Assembly (NCBI GenBank): GCA_016290875.1 | Contig: JAEEVL010000023.1 | Coordinates: forward strand, 1 to 55,669 | DNA: 55,669 nt | Reading direction: 5' to 3' | From: Ruminococcus sp. | Lineage (GTDB): Bacteria > Bacillota > Clostridia > Oscillospirales > Ruminococcaceae | In this document: in pieces, positions 8,426 to 18,570 of the stretch | How the letters are laid out: the number at the start of each line of letters is the position of its first letter | Position numbering within the stretch: position 1 is the stretch's first letter | Translations under genes and position numbers: made by a program | Notes under the pieces: generated by a model | What the model saw: only the letters and a program-made list of their open reading frames with translations | What the model was told of the DNA's origin: nothing | The model's database searches: none

Positions 8426-11323
8426 TTACAGCAGTCTTGCGGCAAGGTTTCCGAGTGATTCAAGAAGCTGAGGTACAGATTTGCTTGCTAATGCAACACC
8501 AATCCAATCCCAGATACATACGATCTTAGTTTCGGTATCAGCCTTTCCGGGCTCTGCAATGGCTTTCGCTGTATCATATGCAGCACCAAGCACAGCCGAA
8601 GCCATAGATCCGGCATCTCCGCACAAGCTCAATACAAAGCCTGTAACACTCATAACTGTATCAAGTAGATTAACAAGAGTGAATATCTTGTAATCCTTCA
8701 TTATCTCCTCGCCTTTTTCTGCATACTCAAAAATATAATCATAATTTGCATATCTCATTTCAAGTGCAGAAGAAAGAGCAAACGCAGCGCTGAAGCAGCC
8801 ATGTACTCCGCTGATAAGAGATTTACCGTCACAACTGAATGTACCAACAAGTACATCCTTATACGCAGTAAGCAAGCTCATATCAGCTATTTCCCAGTTG
8901 AGCAGGAAGAGACTATTGTTCAACTCAAAGAGGTCTTCAAACTCCATTGATGAACCGCCGGCATTCCCGCCTGAGATCATATATGATGCTGAGCCAGTCT
9001 TGAGGTCTATAGCAATATATGCTGTACCTGTCCAGTCGCCTATTTTAAGTGTTTCGGGAACCAGTTCCACAAGAAGTCCCTGATTTACAAAGTTTCTGAT
9101 GTCGTTCTTTGTATCATTTGTGATATTGCACTTAGCGAGAACTGCTTCTGCATTATTCTTGGTGAGATATTCAAATTCGATACCCTGTTTAGCTGCGATA
9201 TCCATAACAGCTATTGTTGAGATGCAGGTCTGGCTTTCGTCGATAAGCTTCTCCCAGATATATCCCTCAAGATAGGATTCAGCATTTCCGCAGGTGTAAT
9301 TGAATAAGTTTTCTTTGTCAGTATCACCGTCAAGGCTGATTGCAGCAACGCTGTTATATGCAACGTCGATATAGAATGAACCGAAGTCGAGTGAACTTGT
9401 AACTCCGAATATTTCGCTTCTTGCGAACTTGTAGCCGGTTATTGCAAGTGCAAGTCTTCTTGACTTAGCTATGTTCATTGTCTTCTCATAAAAATCTGAC
9501 TGAGTATCGCAGAGCGCAAAATAATACTTACCGGCATAGTCAAGAAATGCTCCAAGTTCCTCTGAACTGCACATATTCTTGGGAGAGTAGTTCTCTCGCG
9601 CTTCATCCATTCTGAACTTTGCAGCTGTTGCATCGTCAGGTGTTATCCTCTGAAGATCAAGATTGATAGCATACATCGAACCGCTTACGATGTTATCGTT
9701 CATCATAGTTGTGCCGCCGCAGTTTGTGACGCTTGTAACCATCTGATGCGTAGTACCGTAACGTGTTTCAAATATCCAGCCGATGTCATCGTCTTCGATC
9801 TTATATTTCGTGCTGCCGACAGTAACGACAGGAACAACATTTACAAGGTATGCCGGAACTTTTACAAGATTATCATAATGATTGATTATCTGTCTGTCAG
9901 AATCGCTTGCGGGTTCATATGATACGATTATCGGCTGTCCGTAGATCTCTGAAACAGGTGCACTCATAAGGTGCTCACCGTCTATGTATATCGATATCTT
10001 GTCCTTATCGCTGTCCTTGATGAAATCGTAACGCTCATCAACGCTCAGTGTTGTATACGGAAGAGAAGACGGGATATATGTATCATTCTCAGCAATGATC
10101 TTTCTGTAATAAGTGTCGATAGTATCCGGCATTTCTGTTGCCTCACCGAGAGCGTTCTCCTCTTTGTACTCATTGACCATATCGATAAGTTTCTTATCGG
10201 TCTCAGTAAATTCAGACTCTACGGTTTCAGTAACTACTTCGACCTTCTTGAAGCTTGGATCAAGCTGTACCCATACTCCGTCACCGGACATATTTCCTGC
10301 GCCGCGGTAATCTGTATACGGGATATATGCCTCAACCCAGGTGTGCTCCATTTTGTAGCCAACGATAGTACCGTTGTTAGATACTCCCCTGACATTTCTA
10401 TGACCTGTTGCAAGAACTCTTCCGACTGCGTTGACCTCGCTTGCACCGGTAAGATCTTTAGCCTGGTCATATGTTATATAGATCATACCTCTTACATATC
10501 TTGCAGGAATATCCTGTGATCTAAGCAGATTAACAAGGAGAGAAGCCTGATCTATATCATTTCCGCCAAACTGTGCCAGAGTGACAAGAGCGCCTTTCTT
10601 TGAGCCGCAATAGTCCTCGTTCATACAATGATCTTTAACAAAATGATAGATGCTGTTTACATCTTTAAGTCCGGCTGCCAAAGATGTAAGTAAATCAGGC
10701 ATTTCGCCGAGGCCGTCATATTTAAGATCATCACTTGAAACCGGAGGTGACTGGATAGTAACGCCCTTATACTCACCCTCAAAAGGTATTACGTCAATAT
10801 TACGTGCAGAAGATTCTATGCTCGGAGTTGCATCAGAGTAATGCGGCTCCTCGGGAACATAGATATTTGCCTTGACTGTTTCAAGATTCTTTTCTGTATC
10901 AATGCCGTTTTTGAGTTCTTCAAGAGCTGAAGACACCTGAACATACTTTACATTGACTTCACTTTCATATTTTGCCTGACGCTCCTTTATCTCGTCGTCA
11001 GCCCATGTGTTGATGTCCTCAGCGTAAGCCTGTATCTTACTCTTTTCAGACTCCATCTCATTAAGGATAGTATCGCAGACTGCTGATATCTTTGCAGGAT
11101 CTTTCTGCTCGCAGGCATTGGCAAGCTGGGTGTAGAACGGCTCGTTCTGTTCAGCTGATACTACCTCAGCTGAGACATCCTTGACCGCAGCGACCTCAGA
11201 TACAACGCTGTTGCCGCTGTAATCCTGATATGATGTTTTCTTTGGATAATTCAAAGTAATTGAACCGATAACAGCTGCAGCAGTCGCAAAAGATACAATT
11301 TTTGTTATCTTAATCATTTTCAA
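8426..11323 (-). CDS. Secreted transglutaminase-like protein with Asp in place of the catalytic Cys
   Basis: 965 residues. The N-terminus (basic start, then SFATAAAVIGSITL) is a signal peptide or anchor. Residues ~30-140 are acidic and probably coiled coil. Residues ~200-360 carry a transglutaminase-like core: GGNDIDQASLL then IPARYVRG, MEHTWVEAY and VQLDPS. In the usual G-x-C-x-D-x-A motif, the Cys position is Asp256; His327 and Asp355 of the triad are kept. Such Cys-less cores are known among large surface proteins and may bind rather than catalyse. Residues ~380-965 are not recognised; the last 100 contain several hydrophobic stretches. The start overlaps the preceding gene by 14 bases, so the two are co-translated. 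Confidence 0.78.
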   Translation of the reverse strand: MKMIKITKIVSFATAAAVIGSITLNYPKKTSYQDYSGNSVVSEVAAVKDVSAEVVSAEQNEPFYTQLANACEQKDPAKISAVCDTILNEMESEKSKIQAYAEDINTWADDEIKERQAKYESEVNVKYVQVSSALEELKNGIDTEKNLETVKANIYVPEEPHYSDATPSIESSARNIDVIPFEGEYKGVTIQSPPVSSDDLKYDGLGEMPDLLTSLAAGLKDVNSIYHFVKDHCMNEDYCGSKKGALVTLAQFGGNDIDQASLLVNLLRSQDIPARYVRGMIYITYDQAKDLTGASEVNAVGRVLATGHRNVRGVSNNGTIVGYKMEHTWVEAYIPYTDYRGAGNMSGDGVWVQLDPSFKKVEVVTETVESEFTETDKKLIDMVNEYKEENALGEATEMPDTIDTYYRKIIAENDTYIPSSLPYTTLSVDERYDFIKDSDKDKISIYIDGEHLMSAPVSEIYGQPIIVSYEPASDSDRQIINHYDNLVKVPAYLVNVVPVVTVGSTKYKIEDDDIGWIFETRYGTTHQMVTSVTNCGGTTMMNDNIVSGSMYAINLDLQRITPDDATAAKFRMDEARENYSPKNMCSSEELGAFLDYAGKYYFALCDTQSDFYEKTMNIAKSRRLALAITGYKFARSEIFGVTSSLDFGSFYIDVAYNSVAAISLDGDTDKENLFNYTCGNAESYLEGYIWEKLIDESQTCISTIAVMDIAAKQGIEFEYLTKNNAEAVLAKCNITNDTKNDIRNFVNQGLLVELVPETLKIGDWTGTAYIAIDLKTGSASYMISGGNAGGSSMEFEDLFELNNSLFLLNWEIADMSLLTAYKDVLVGTFSCDGKSLISGVHGCFSAAFALSSALEMRYANYDYIFEYAEKGEEIMKDYKIFTLVNLLDTVMSVTGFVLSLCGDAGSMASAVLGAAYDTAKAIAEPGKADTETKIVCIWDWIGVALASKSVPQLLESLGNLAARLL

Positions 11324-14300
11324 TGCCTCCTCTTCGCCTTACTGCAATCAGACCTGCAATACTTGCAGCGCTGATAAGCCACATATATACCGGTATGCCG
11401 CCGTCACCGGTCTTGGGTGAATCAGCAATATCAGCAGATGTGGTAACTGTGGTCGTTGTTTCAGAGGAAGAAGCAGTTGTTTCCGGCACTTCTGCAGTCT
11501 CTGTCTCAACAGAAGTCTCTTCTTCATCAAAGCCGTCATAGTCAAGATCAGAAGCTTCTCCGTTGTATGTAACACTTATAACGCCTGAGTATTTTCCGAT
11601 CTCAGGTACAGGAAGGTCAAATGCTGTATTGTTTTTATACGTTCCGCCTGCAACGATAGATACATTATCAGTAAATACATATACAGGTTCGGAAGCGTCA
11701 TCCTTGTACACCTTAACGGTTACAGTAACATTTTCCGCATTGGCTGCACCGTTGTTCTTTACGATGAAGTCAGCTGTTCCCTTTCCGTCAGAAGATGTAA
11801 GGTCAAGAGTTCCGATAAAGAGTGTAACATCATTCTTTACAGTAAATTCTGCCTTGTCAGAGGATACCTCAAGAGTTCCCTGAGTAACTGAAGCTACTGC
11901 AGTATAGTTGCCGTCTTTTAGAGTTCCGGGAGCAATAGCATCTGAGAGTTCAGAATGACCTTCAGGTGAAAGAGCCCCTATCTCATGAGTGAATGAAGCT
12001 ACTTCCTTGTTTTCCTGATCATATACTTTGATATTGAGTACAAGATCGTTTTCTGTCATAGCATCGCTGTTGTTGAATACATCGCTTGCAAGGTTTACAG
12101 GATCACTGCCGGAATAGTTCTTCTTGTCACTTGAGATGAGATTTGAAATGCTCTGCTCGTTAGCTATCTTAAAACCAGTCTCAGCTGCTGCGATTACAGT
12201 ATCATTGTTTTTCCAACTGATCACAGCCTTATAGCGTCCGACAGTCTCTTGCGGAACTGCCCACTCAGCTGAGCTTTCAAGTTTTTCGGAAGGATTCAGC
12301 ACCTGATCCGGAACAGATACCAGTTCAGCAGTCTTGTTATCGAATTCATCATATATCTCAATGCTCATATCAGCTGTTCTGCCGAAAGGAGCGGAGATAG
12401 TATCTGCATTGATCGCTACTGTATCACCATAAGAATAGAACTGCTTATCAGTGTCAATTCCGGTGATAAGATCATTTTCAGCGAAAGGCATAATATACTC
12501 TTCGCTTACATTGTTTGCATTGTCCACTGCAAAAATGTGTATGTACTGAGGTACAGTGAGATCCTCGGGCTCAACTGTAAGAGCTGCTTTACCTGATTTA
12601 TCAGCAGGAACTACATCGAGGATATTTTCTCTGTTCTCATCATATTCAATTAGACTCGGATCAGGTTCTTTGCTTGGACTGAGCTTTACAACAAATCCTG
12701 CAAGATCACTGAATGCTTTGTGCTTTCTTACATTTGAAAGTATACTTTCAGAAATACTGTTCATAGGATTTGCAGTGATGTAGTATTCGTATTCGGTAGG
12801 ATTATCAACAGACTTGACATTGATAACTGCCTTGCCGTCAGTATTATCTGATGAGATGAGCTGTGGCTTGTCAGGAGCGTCAATATCGTAGAACGAACCA
12901 TCCTTTGCAGTTGTCTGCTGTGAGATCTGATAGAGATAGAACAAAGTATTCGCAAGTATCTTTCTCTCATCATCTGATGCCTGACCTGTGCTGTCACCGG
13001 TCTGTATCATACCGAGATTGTTCTTAGTGGAGAGATAGAAATTATCAAGTCCGCCTGTTACGGGATGCGGACGCTTTGTTGCGTTAAGTGTTATCCACTC
13101 GATCGCATCATCAAGATACTGTCCGGTTGAATGTGTGTTAGGAACTGTAAGATCTCCTCTTATTGTCCAGGGATAGTTTGTAAGAGTTCCTATCTTTACT
13201 ACTGATACTGAAGTTGTTCTGTACCAGACTTCAGGACTCGGAGTTGCAACAAGAAGTCCTGCTTTTTCAGCCAGCTTATTGAACTTTCTGTGTTCAAGAG
13301 TATAGCCTGAACCGCCGCAGATAGTATCATGTCCGAAAAGCACGCCTCTGCCGCTGTCAATAAACTTTTCAGTTGCCTCTAAAGATACATCGTTAAGGTC
13401 ATAACCGCTGTTACAGTCTGATGCACCGAAGAAGATAACATCGCACTTCCAGCTTCCGTCATCATTGTAGAGGTACTTATCAGGATCGCTGTTGAATGTT
13501 GAGATATGAACAGGCTCTATCTCAAAGATTCCCTTGCCTGCCGGCAGCTCAGTATCGCTAATGGTATTGTTCATCCAGTCAACAAGATAAGGTGATGCCG
13601 GGTATACATTCAGGACTCTGATGTGTTCCTCTTCGTTCCATATAGAACGCGGCTCCCACTTGCCACCGTTTGTTTTTCTGTTGAGCTGATAGCTGTAACT
13701 TTCGGCATCGTTGCTTATGTCGTTCCACCAGAGATCAACGGTGTTTTCTCTTTCTTCATCAACCTTGCTGTTGAGGATAAGATCCTGTACAGGCTTGTCA
13801 ACGACGCGAAGTTTACGACTTCCTTCCTTAAGGAGCTCTCCGTTCTGATCGTAAAGCTTTGCATTAACAACATATTCGCCGACATTCTTTACTGTAAATG
13901 TCACCTGGTCGCCGCTCTTATAAACAGGATAGTTTGCTTTGCCCTCAAAATAAGTTTCAACGCCTTTTTCAAGCTCTACGTCAAAAGTTGTTGCAGTAAC
14001 GGTTTCGTCGCCCTTCTTGACTTCAAGCTCTACCTTGCCGTTAAAGATGCCATTAGAAAAATAGTTTATCTCAGCTCCAGCGTTTATTTCAGTCTCATTT
14101 CCTGCATAAACATAATAATCGCTGAGAACAGGTCCGAACCATGTTATCTCGAACTTAGTTTCTTCGGACTCGTCCTTTTTCTCCTCGATAACGGGTGGAT
14201 CTGTTATCTTAAGCTCAGCCGATCTTCTGCAGATCTCCTTGCCGCCGTCGAGACATATAACTGTTACAGTATATGTTCCGCCTGACGAAGTATCAGGTTC

Positions 14301-15773
14301 AAATGTTAAGGGATTGCCTGCAAGAACGTTCTTCTCCTGAACGAGAACAGCGTCCTCAACAACTGATTTCACCTGCTTGCCGTCCCTTGTGACGATAGTT
14401 TTCATCTGAACGGGATAATTCACATTCGTTGCATAAAGGAGCGAATACGAAACACCTACCTCTTTATCCTCTCCGGATAAGAGAGTATTCGCATCAAGTT
14501 CAACTGAAAGACCAGTTATCTCTGTAGAAGTTTTCGGTTCACTTGAAGTAATATTGATGTTTATCTTCTGAGATTTTACAAGCTTGGTTCCGTTATAGAG
14601 TTCTGCAAGAACGTAAACATCATCACCATCAGGCTCTGAAAGCTTTAATTCTCCTGCATCAATTGAAATACTGTTTTCACTTGCAAGGCATTTGACTTCT
14701 CTTGTATTCTCAGATACGAAATTCTTGCCGTTAAAAAGACGCAGCTTGAGCTCAAGTACTGCATCATAATTGCTTGTGTATCCGATCTCAGTCTGAGCAG
14801 TTATCGTACTTGATTTATCAGCACTAGCCTCAGTATCGCTGAGTTTTGTATCAAACGAAGTAACTGTAAGCTTATTTTCAAGATCAAGTTCACTGAGGAG
14901 TCTTATTGCAAGAGAAGTTGTGTGTATATCCTCCGCAAAGCTTCCGTCAGATTTCTCAGCCTTATCCAGGTCATTGACTACCTTAATCGGATCAATATCC
15001 TCATTCATAGCCTGCATTGCAAGATATTTGCAGATAGTGCTTTCAATACTGCTGTCATTGTAGCTCGTTTTGATGTTATCCTCAATATATGTGAGTGATG
15101 AAGTCAAAGGAGATGTATCAAAATTATGAGCATTCAAATATCTGCCCACATTATACACTACAATTGACGTTAATAGCGGATCGCTGTCTGTCGCAGCTGT
15201 GTATGAGTAGCCGCCATCGCTGTTCGCCGCATTCATCAGGTATACACATATCTTGTCGCCTGAAATCGTTGTTCCGTTATAACCGGTATCGTTTACAGCT
15301 TCGAGCATAAGAGCGGAGTCAAGCACATCACTCGCATACTCCGGATAAAGCCCGAATCCTCCGTCTTCATTCTGCTTGTTTTTCAGCAAGTCAAGGTCAG
15401 ATGCTTTGCCGGTAGCGGCAGCGAGTCTCGCTGTCATATCGGTGTTGGTGAACGAAATATTGTCAGCAATCCATTCACCGCTGTCCTCATAGCCTGTTTT
15501 TCCAGCAATTCTGAGGGCGATAAGTGCTTCTGATGTGTCATTGACAAGCACGCTGTCACCAAAACTGTGATCTGCATTTTCTTTTGAATCAAGATATGCA
15601 GCAGCATTTTCAATGATCTCGGCGCGCAGAGCCTTAGCGTCTACCGTAGTAGCACTGCGTGTTTCGACACGTATCATTGCACACGTATTGACCGCCAGCA
15701 CAGAACTGAAAAATACAGACAGAGCTTTCTTCTGCTTTTTCGTACTGCGTCTTGAAAGTTTCAAGTTTATCAT
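11310..15773 (-). CDS. Giant wall-anchored surface protein: alpha-toroid repeats, CARDB-like and DUF5057-like domains, SPKTG sorting signal
   Basis: 1487 residues. A signal peptide (KKQKKALSVFFSSVLAVNTCAM) is followed at ~40-310 by prenyltransferase/squalene-oxidase-type repeats (EDGGFGLYP, SDGGYSYT, DGSFAED), expected to form an alpha/alpha toroid. Beta-sandwich segments of CARDB type lie at ~320-650 and ~1130-1430. A central unit (~660-960; WWNDISNDAESYSYQLNRKT, VIFFGASDC, GRGVLFGHDT) resembles DUF5057, a class I amidotransferase-like fold. The C-terminus has a Thr/Ser/Glu-rich spacer, SPKTGD, a hydrophobic helix and RRRGG, a sortase signal. The ATG at 15773 has AGAGGA only one base away; a TTG at 15764 is better spaced, so the protein may start four codons later. 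Enzyme activity is not predicted. Confidence 0.8.
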   Translation of the reverse strand: MINLKLSRRSTKKQKKALSVFFSSVLAVNTCAMIRVETRSATTVDAKALRAEIIENAAAYLDSKENADHSFGDSVLVNDTSEALIALRIAGKTGYEDSGEWIADNISFTNTDMTARLAAATGKASDLDLLKNKQNEDGGFGLYPEYASDVLDSALMLEAVNDTGYNGTTISGDKICVYLMNAANSDGGYSYTAATDSDPLLTSIVVYNVGRYLNAHNFDTSPLTSSLTYIEDNIKTSYNDSSIESTICKYLAMQAMNEDIDPIKVVNDLDKAEKSDGSFAEDIHTTSLAIRLLSELDLENKLTVTSFDTKLSDTEASADKSSTITAQTEIGYTSNYDAVLELKLRLFNGKNFVSENTREVKCLASENSISIDAGELKLSEPDGDDVYVLAELYNGTKLVKSQKININITSSEPKTSTEITGLSVELDANTLLSGEDKEVGVSYSLLYATNVNYPVQMKTIVTRDGKQVKSVVEDAVLVQEKNVLAGNPLTFEPDTSSGGTYTVTVICLDGGKEICRRSAELKITDPPVIEEKKDESEETKFEITWFGPVLSDYYVYAGNETEINAGAEINYFSNGIFNGKVELEVKKGDETVTATTFDVELEKGVETYFEGKANYPVYKSGDQVTFTVKNVGEYVVNAKLYDQNGELLKEGSRKLRVVDKPVQDLILNSKVDEERENTVDLWWNDISNDAESYSYQLNRKTNGGKWEPRSIWNEEEHIRVLNVYPASPYLVDWMNNTISDTELPAGKGIFEIEPVHISTFNSDPDKYLYNDDGSWKCDVIFFGASDCNSGYDLNDVSLEATEKFIDSGRGVLFGHDTICGGSGYTLEHRKFNKLAEKAGLLVATPSPEVWYRTTSVSVVKIGTLTNYPWTIRGDLTVPNTHSTGQYLDDAIEWITLNATKRPHPVTGGLDNFYLSTKNNLGMIQTGDSTGQASDDERKILANTLFYLYQISQQTTAKDGSFYDIDAPDKPQLISSDNTDGKAVINVKSVDNPTEYEYYITANPMNSISESILSNVRKHKAFSDLAGFVVKLSPSKEPDPSLIEYDENRENILDVVPADKSGKAALTVEPEDLTVPQYIHIFAVDNANNVSEEYIMPFAENDLITGIDTDKQFYSYGDTVAINADTISAPFGRTADMSIEIYDEFDNKTAELVSVPDQVLNPSEKLESSAEWAVPQETVGRYKAVISWKNNDTVIAAAETGFKIANEQSISNLISSDKKNYSGSDPVNLASDVFNNSDAMTENDLVLNIKVYDQENKEVASFTHEIGALSPEGHSELSDAIAPGTLKDGNYTAVASVTQGTLEVSSDKAEFTVKNDVTLFIGTLDLTSSDGKGTADFIVKNNGAANAENVTVTVKVYKDDASEPVYVFTDNVSIVAGGTYKNNTAFDLPVPEIGKYSGVISVTYNGEASDLDYDGFDEEETSVETETAEVPETTASSSETTTTVTTSADIADSPKTGDGGIPVYMWLISAASIAGLIAVRRRGGIEND

Positions 15774-15798
15774 TCCTCTCTAACAATTTTTTCATACA

Positions 15799-15851
15799 AA
15801 CGTCCACCCGACGTTCAGAATAATTATATCATATAACTACAGTGCTGTCAA
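15799..15851 (-). promoter_or_regulatory. Promoter of the surface-protein operon with leader hairpin
   Basis: On the minus strand: -35 TTGACA (15846-15851), 17-bp spacer, -10 TATAAT (15823-15828). Just after the start point lies a perfect 6-bp dyad, aacgtc/gacgtt with a 5-base loop (15799-15815), a possible operator or leader hairpin. Confidence 0.82.
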
Positions 15852-15907
15852 GGTAATTAGCCAAATGATTGCTCTGAGTCTTTGTGATTTTTATTTATTC
15901 AAACCTC

Positions 15908-15936
15908 TTTACAAACATCGCGTTTTCTGATATAAT
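15908..15936 (+). promoter_or_regulatory. lepA promoter
   Basis: TTTACA (15908-15913), 17-bp spacer, TATAAT (15931-15936). It diverges from the surface-protein operon promoter 57 bases away. Confidence 0.85.
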
Positions 15937-15979
15937 TATAATGATATTTTATGCGAAGGCATAGAAAAGAGGTAACGCT

Positions 15980-17782
15980 TTGGCAAACGAAAAGATCAGA
16001 AATTTCTGCATTATTGCACATATAGACCACGGTAAGTCCACACTTGCCGATCGTATTCTCGAAAAGACAGAGACTGTTGCTATCCGCGATATGGAGGATC
16101 AGCTTCTCGACAATATGGACATCGAACGCGAGCGCGGCATCACTATAAAAGCCCGTGCTGTACGTCTTAAATACACTGCTCAGGATGGCGAGGACTACAT
16201 CTTCAACCTCATCGACACTCCCGGCCACGTTGACTTCAACTATGAAGTATCACGTTCACTCGCTGCCTGTGAAGGCGCTATACTCGTTGTTGACGCTTCT
16301 CAGGGTATCGAAGCTCAGACACTTGCCAACACATATCTTGCTATCGAGCACGACCTTGAAGTAGTTCCTGTTGTCAACAAGATAGACCTTCCTTCAGCTG
16401 ATCCGGAAAGAGTCTGTGCCGAAGTGGAGAACGTTATAGGCATTCCTGCTATGGACGCTCCGCGCATCTCTGCGAAAATGGGTACGAATATCGAAGCAGT
16501 CCTCGAAAAGATCGTTACCGACATTCCTGCACCTAAGGGCGATCCAGAAAAGCCGCTAAAAGCTCTCATCTTTGACAGCTACTACGATTCCTACAAAGGC
16601 GTTATCATCTATGTCAGAGTCAAGGAAGGTACAGTCAGGGTCGGAGACAATATCCGTCTCATGGCTACCGGAGCTGTTTTCAATGTTGTTGAAGCCGGCT
16701 TTATGGATGCTTCCTCACTTGTGAACAACGGCTCACTCGAAGCAGGTGAAGTTGGATATATCGCAGCTTCTATAAAGAGTATCGGCGACACCAGAGTCGG
16801 TGATACAGTCACCAATGACGAGTGCCCCTGTGACGAACCTCTCCCCGGCTACCGCAAAGTCAATCCGATGGTATTCTCTGGTATATATCCTGCTGACGGA
16901 GCCAAGTACGGTGATCTCAGAGAAGCTCTTGAAAAACTCCAGCTCAACGATGCTTCCCTTTCATTTGAACCCGAAACCTCTATTGCACTCGGCTTCGGAT
17001 TCCGCTGTGGTTTCCTCGGACTTCTCCACATGGAGATAATCCAGGAACGTCTTGAACGCGAATACAACCTCGACCTCATCACTACTGCACCGTCAGTTAT
17101 CTACAAGGTTACTCTTACAAACGGCGAAATCCAGTATATCGACAACCCGACGAACTATCCTGATCCTGCGCTCATCCAGTGCGCCGAAGAGCCTATGGTA
17201 AAAGCAAGCATACTCTCCCCATCCGATTATGTCGGAAATATCATGGAGCTCTGTCAGGACAGACGAGGCAACTTCAAGGACATGAAATATCTTGATGATA
17301 CCCGTGTCGAACTCCACTATGAGCTTCCGCTAAACGAGATAGTTTACGATTTCTTCGATGTTCTCAAATCAAGAACCAAGGGTTACGCTTCATTCGACTA
17401 CGAAATGATGGGTTATCTGCCTTCAAAGCTTGTCAAGCTCGATATTCTCCTCAACGGCGATGTCGTGGACGCTCTTTCATTCATCGTCCATACCGACAAG
17501 GCCTACCCGAGGGCACGTAAGATAGCTGAAAAGCTCAAGGATAACATTCCGCGTCAGCTCTTTGAAGTACCGATACAGGCTGCTATCGGCGGCAAGATAA
17601 TCGCCCGCGAGACCGTTAAAGCTATGCGTAAGGACGTTCTTGCGAAGTGCTACGGCGGTGATATATCACGTAAGAAGAAACTCCTTGAAAAGCAGAAGGA
17701 AGGTAAAAAACGTATGCGCCAGCTCGGTACGGTTGAAGTACCGCAGGAGGCCTTCATGAGTGTTCTGAAGCTCGACAGCTAA
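15980..17782 (+). CDS. lepA: Elongation factor 4 (LepA), ribosomal back-translocation GTPase
   Basis: Ribosome-associated GTPase, 600 residues, the usual length. G motifs are AHIDHGKST (G1, ~residue 14), DTPGHVDF (G3, ~77) and NKIDLPSA (G4, ~131), followed by EF-G-like domains and the LepA-specific C-terminal domain ([20 protein letters not shown] near 555-575). Translation starts at TTG 15980, preceded by AAGAGGT at optimal distance; no ATG is present in the conserved N-terminus. It is the first gene of a four-gene run ending with hemW, an arrangement common in Firmicutes. Confidence 0.98.
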   Translation: MANEKIRNFCIIAHIDHGKSTLADRILEKTETVAIRDMEDQLLDNMDIERERGITIKARAVRLKYTAQDGEDYIFNLIDTPGHVDFNYEVSRSLAACEGAILVVDASQGIEAQTLANTYLAIEHDLEVVPVVNKIDLPSADPERVCAEVENVIGIPAMDAPRISAKMGTNIEAVLEKIVTDIPAPKGDPEKPLKALIFDSYYDSYKGVIIYVRVKEGTVRVGDNIRLMATGAVFNVVEAGFMDASSLVNNGSLEAGEVGYIAASIKSIGDTRVGDTVTNDECPCDEPLPGYRKVNPMVFSGIYPADGAKYGDLREALEKLQLNDASLSFEPETSIALGFGFRCGFLGLLHMEIIQERLEREYNLDLITTAPSVIYKVTLTNGEIQYIDNPTNYPDPALIQCAEEPMVKASILSPSDYVGNIMELCQDRRGNFKDMKYLDDTRVELHYELPLNEIVYDFFDVLKSRTKGYASFDYEMMGYLPSKLVKLDILLNGDVVDALSFIVHTDKAYPRARKIAEKLKDNIPRQLFEVPIQAAIGGKIIARETVKAMRKDVLAKCYGGDISRKKKLLEKQKEGKKRMRQLGTVEVPQEAFMSVLKLDS

Positions 17783-17794
17783 CAGGAGGACTTT

Positions 17795-18241
17795 ATGTTC
17801 AATTATGCTATTCTCGCCTTGGCTTCGCTGTTTTTCTTAGTATCCCTCATAACAGTGATCGCTGAGCCGCTCACCGGAAGAAATACCGCTCCCGGCCGCT
17901 TCTTCCGCTTTTTCAGGATAAGATGCCGCGATTTTTCGCTTATGAACCTCTGTGTAATCGCACCTGTTCTCCTCATATGGGGACTTGCAGTCGGTGATGA
18001 CAATTTCCGGTTCTTATGGGCATTTATCGGCATTCTCCTGCTGACACTGATAATTCTTCACGCACAGGCAGTCTTCTGCCGCAGAAGGAAACGCAAAAAA
18101 GCCGCCAAGCTCGCTCTTGCACCGCTGACTCCGATACTTCCGGAGACAAATTCTTCTCCCAAGCTTCTGAAAGAACTCCCTGTACTTGAAACAACCTCCT
18201 CAGACTCTGCGCAACTGAGGAACAGAAAGGATAAATTATGA
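17795..18241 (+). CDS. Hypothetical membrane protein
   Basis: Not recognised. The 148-residue protein has hydrophobic segments at ~2-23, ~48-66 and ~72-93, then a basic patch (RRRKRKKAAK) and a cytosolic Pro/Ser-rich tail. An AGGAGG site lies 5 bases before the ATG. Its stop overlaps the next start by four bases (ATGA), so it is co-translated with the zinc-ribbon protein between lepA and hemW. Confidence 0.8.
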   Translation: MFNYAILALASLFFLVSLITVIAEPLTGRNTAPGRFFRFFRIRCRDFSLMNLCVIAPVLLIWGLAVGDDNFRFLWAFIGILLLTLIILHAQAVFCRRRKRKKAAKLALAPLTPILPETNSSPKLLKELPVLETTSSDSAQLRNRKDKL

Positions 18242-18570
18242 GTATTTACACCTGCCCATGCTGCGGCAAAAAAGGCTTCAATCCATACACTAAGGGTATG
18301 GCAGGCAAAATGAATTCAAAGGGACGCCCCTGCAAGCACTGCGGAAAGCGCTGCGTAAACGGCAAGGGAGCAACTATTTTCAACGCTATATTCAGCCTTA
18401 TAGTTTTCATCTGCTTCGTTACTCTTTTCCTTATATCGCAGAACTACGACTTTCTCGCAAGACGAGAATTTCCACTGATGCTGCTTATGCTTCTCGCAGA
18501 ATTTCTCGTTCCCCGTCTCGTCAACGCATTCTTCTTCAAAATGACTGAGGCGATCAGACGCGACTACTGA
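18238..18570 (+). CDS. Small zinc-ribbon membrane protein
   Basis: 110 residues. The N-terminus has two Cys pairs (TCPCCGKKG and CKHCGKRC) separated by ~25 residues, a probable zinc ribbon, followed by two hydrophobic segments (~47-68 and ~78-98) and a basic C-terminus. Function unknown. The start is fixed by ATGA overlap with the previous gene, and the stop overlaps the hemW ATG by one base, so the three genes are translationally coupled. Confidence 0.8.
   Translation: MSIYTCPCCGKKGFNPYTKGMAGKMNSKGRPCKHCGKRCVNGKGATIFNAIFSLIVFICFVTLFLISQNYDFLARREFPLMLLMLLAEFLVPRLVNAFFFKMTEAIRRDY

Noticed and set aside
13623..14285. Plus-strand open frame of 220 codons inside the giant surface gene
   Set aside because: Antisense shadow; no promoter, SD or recognisable domain.
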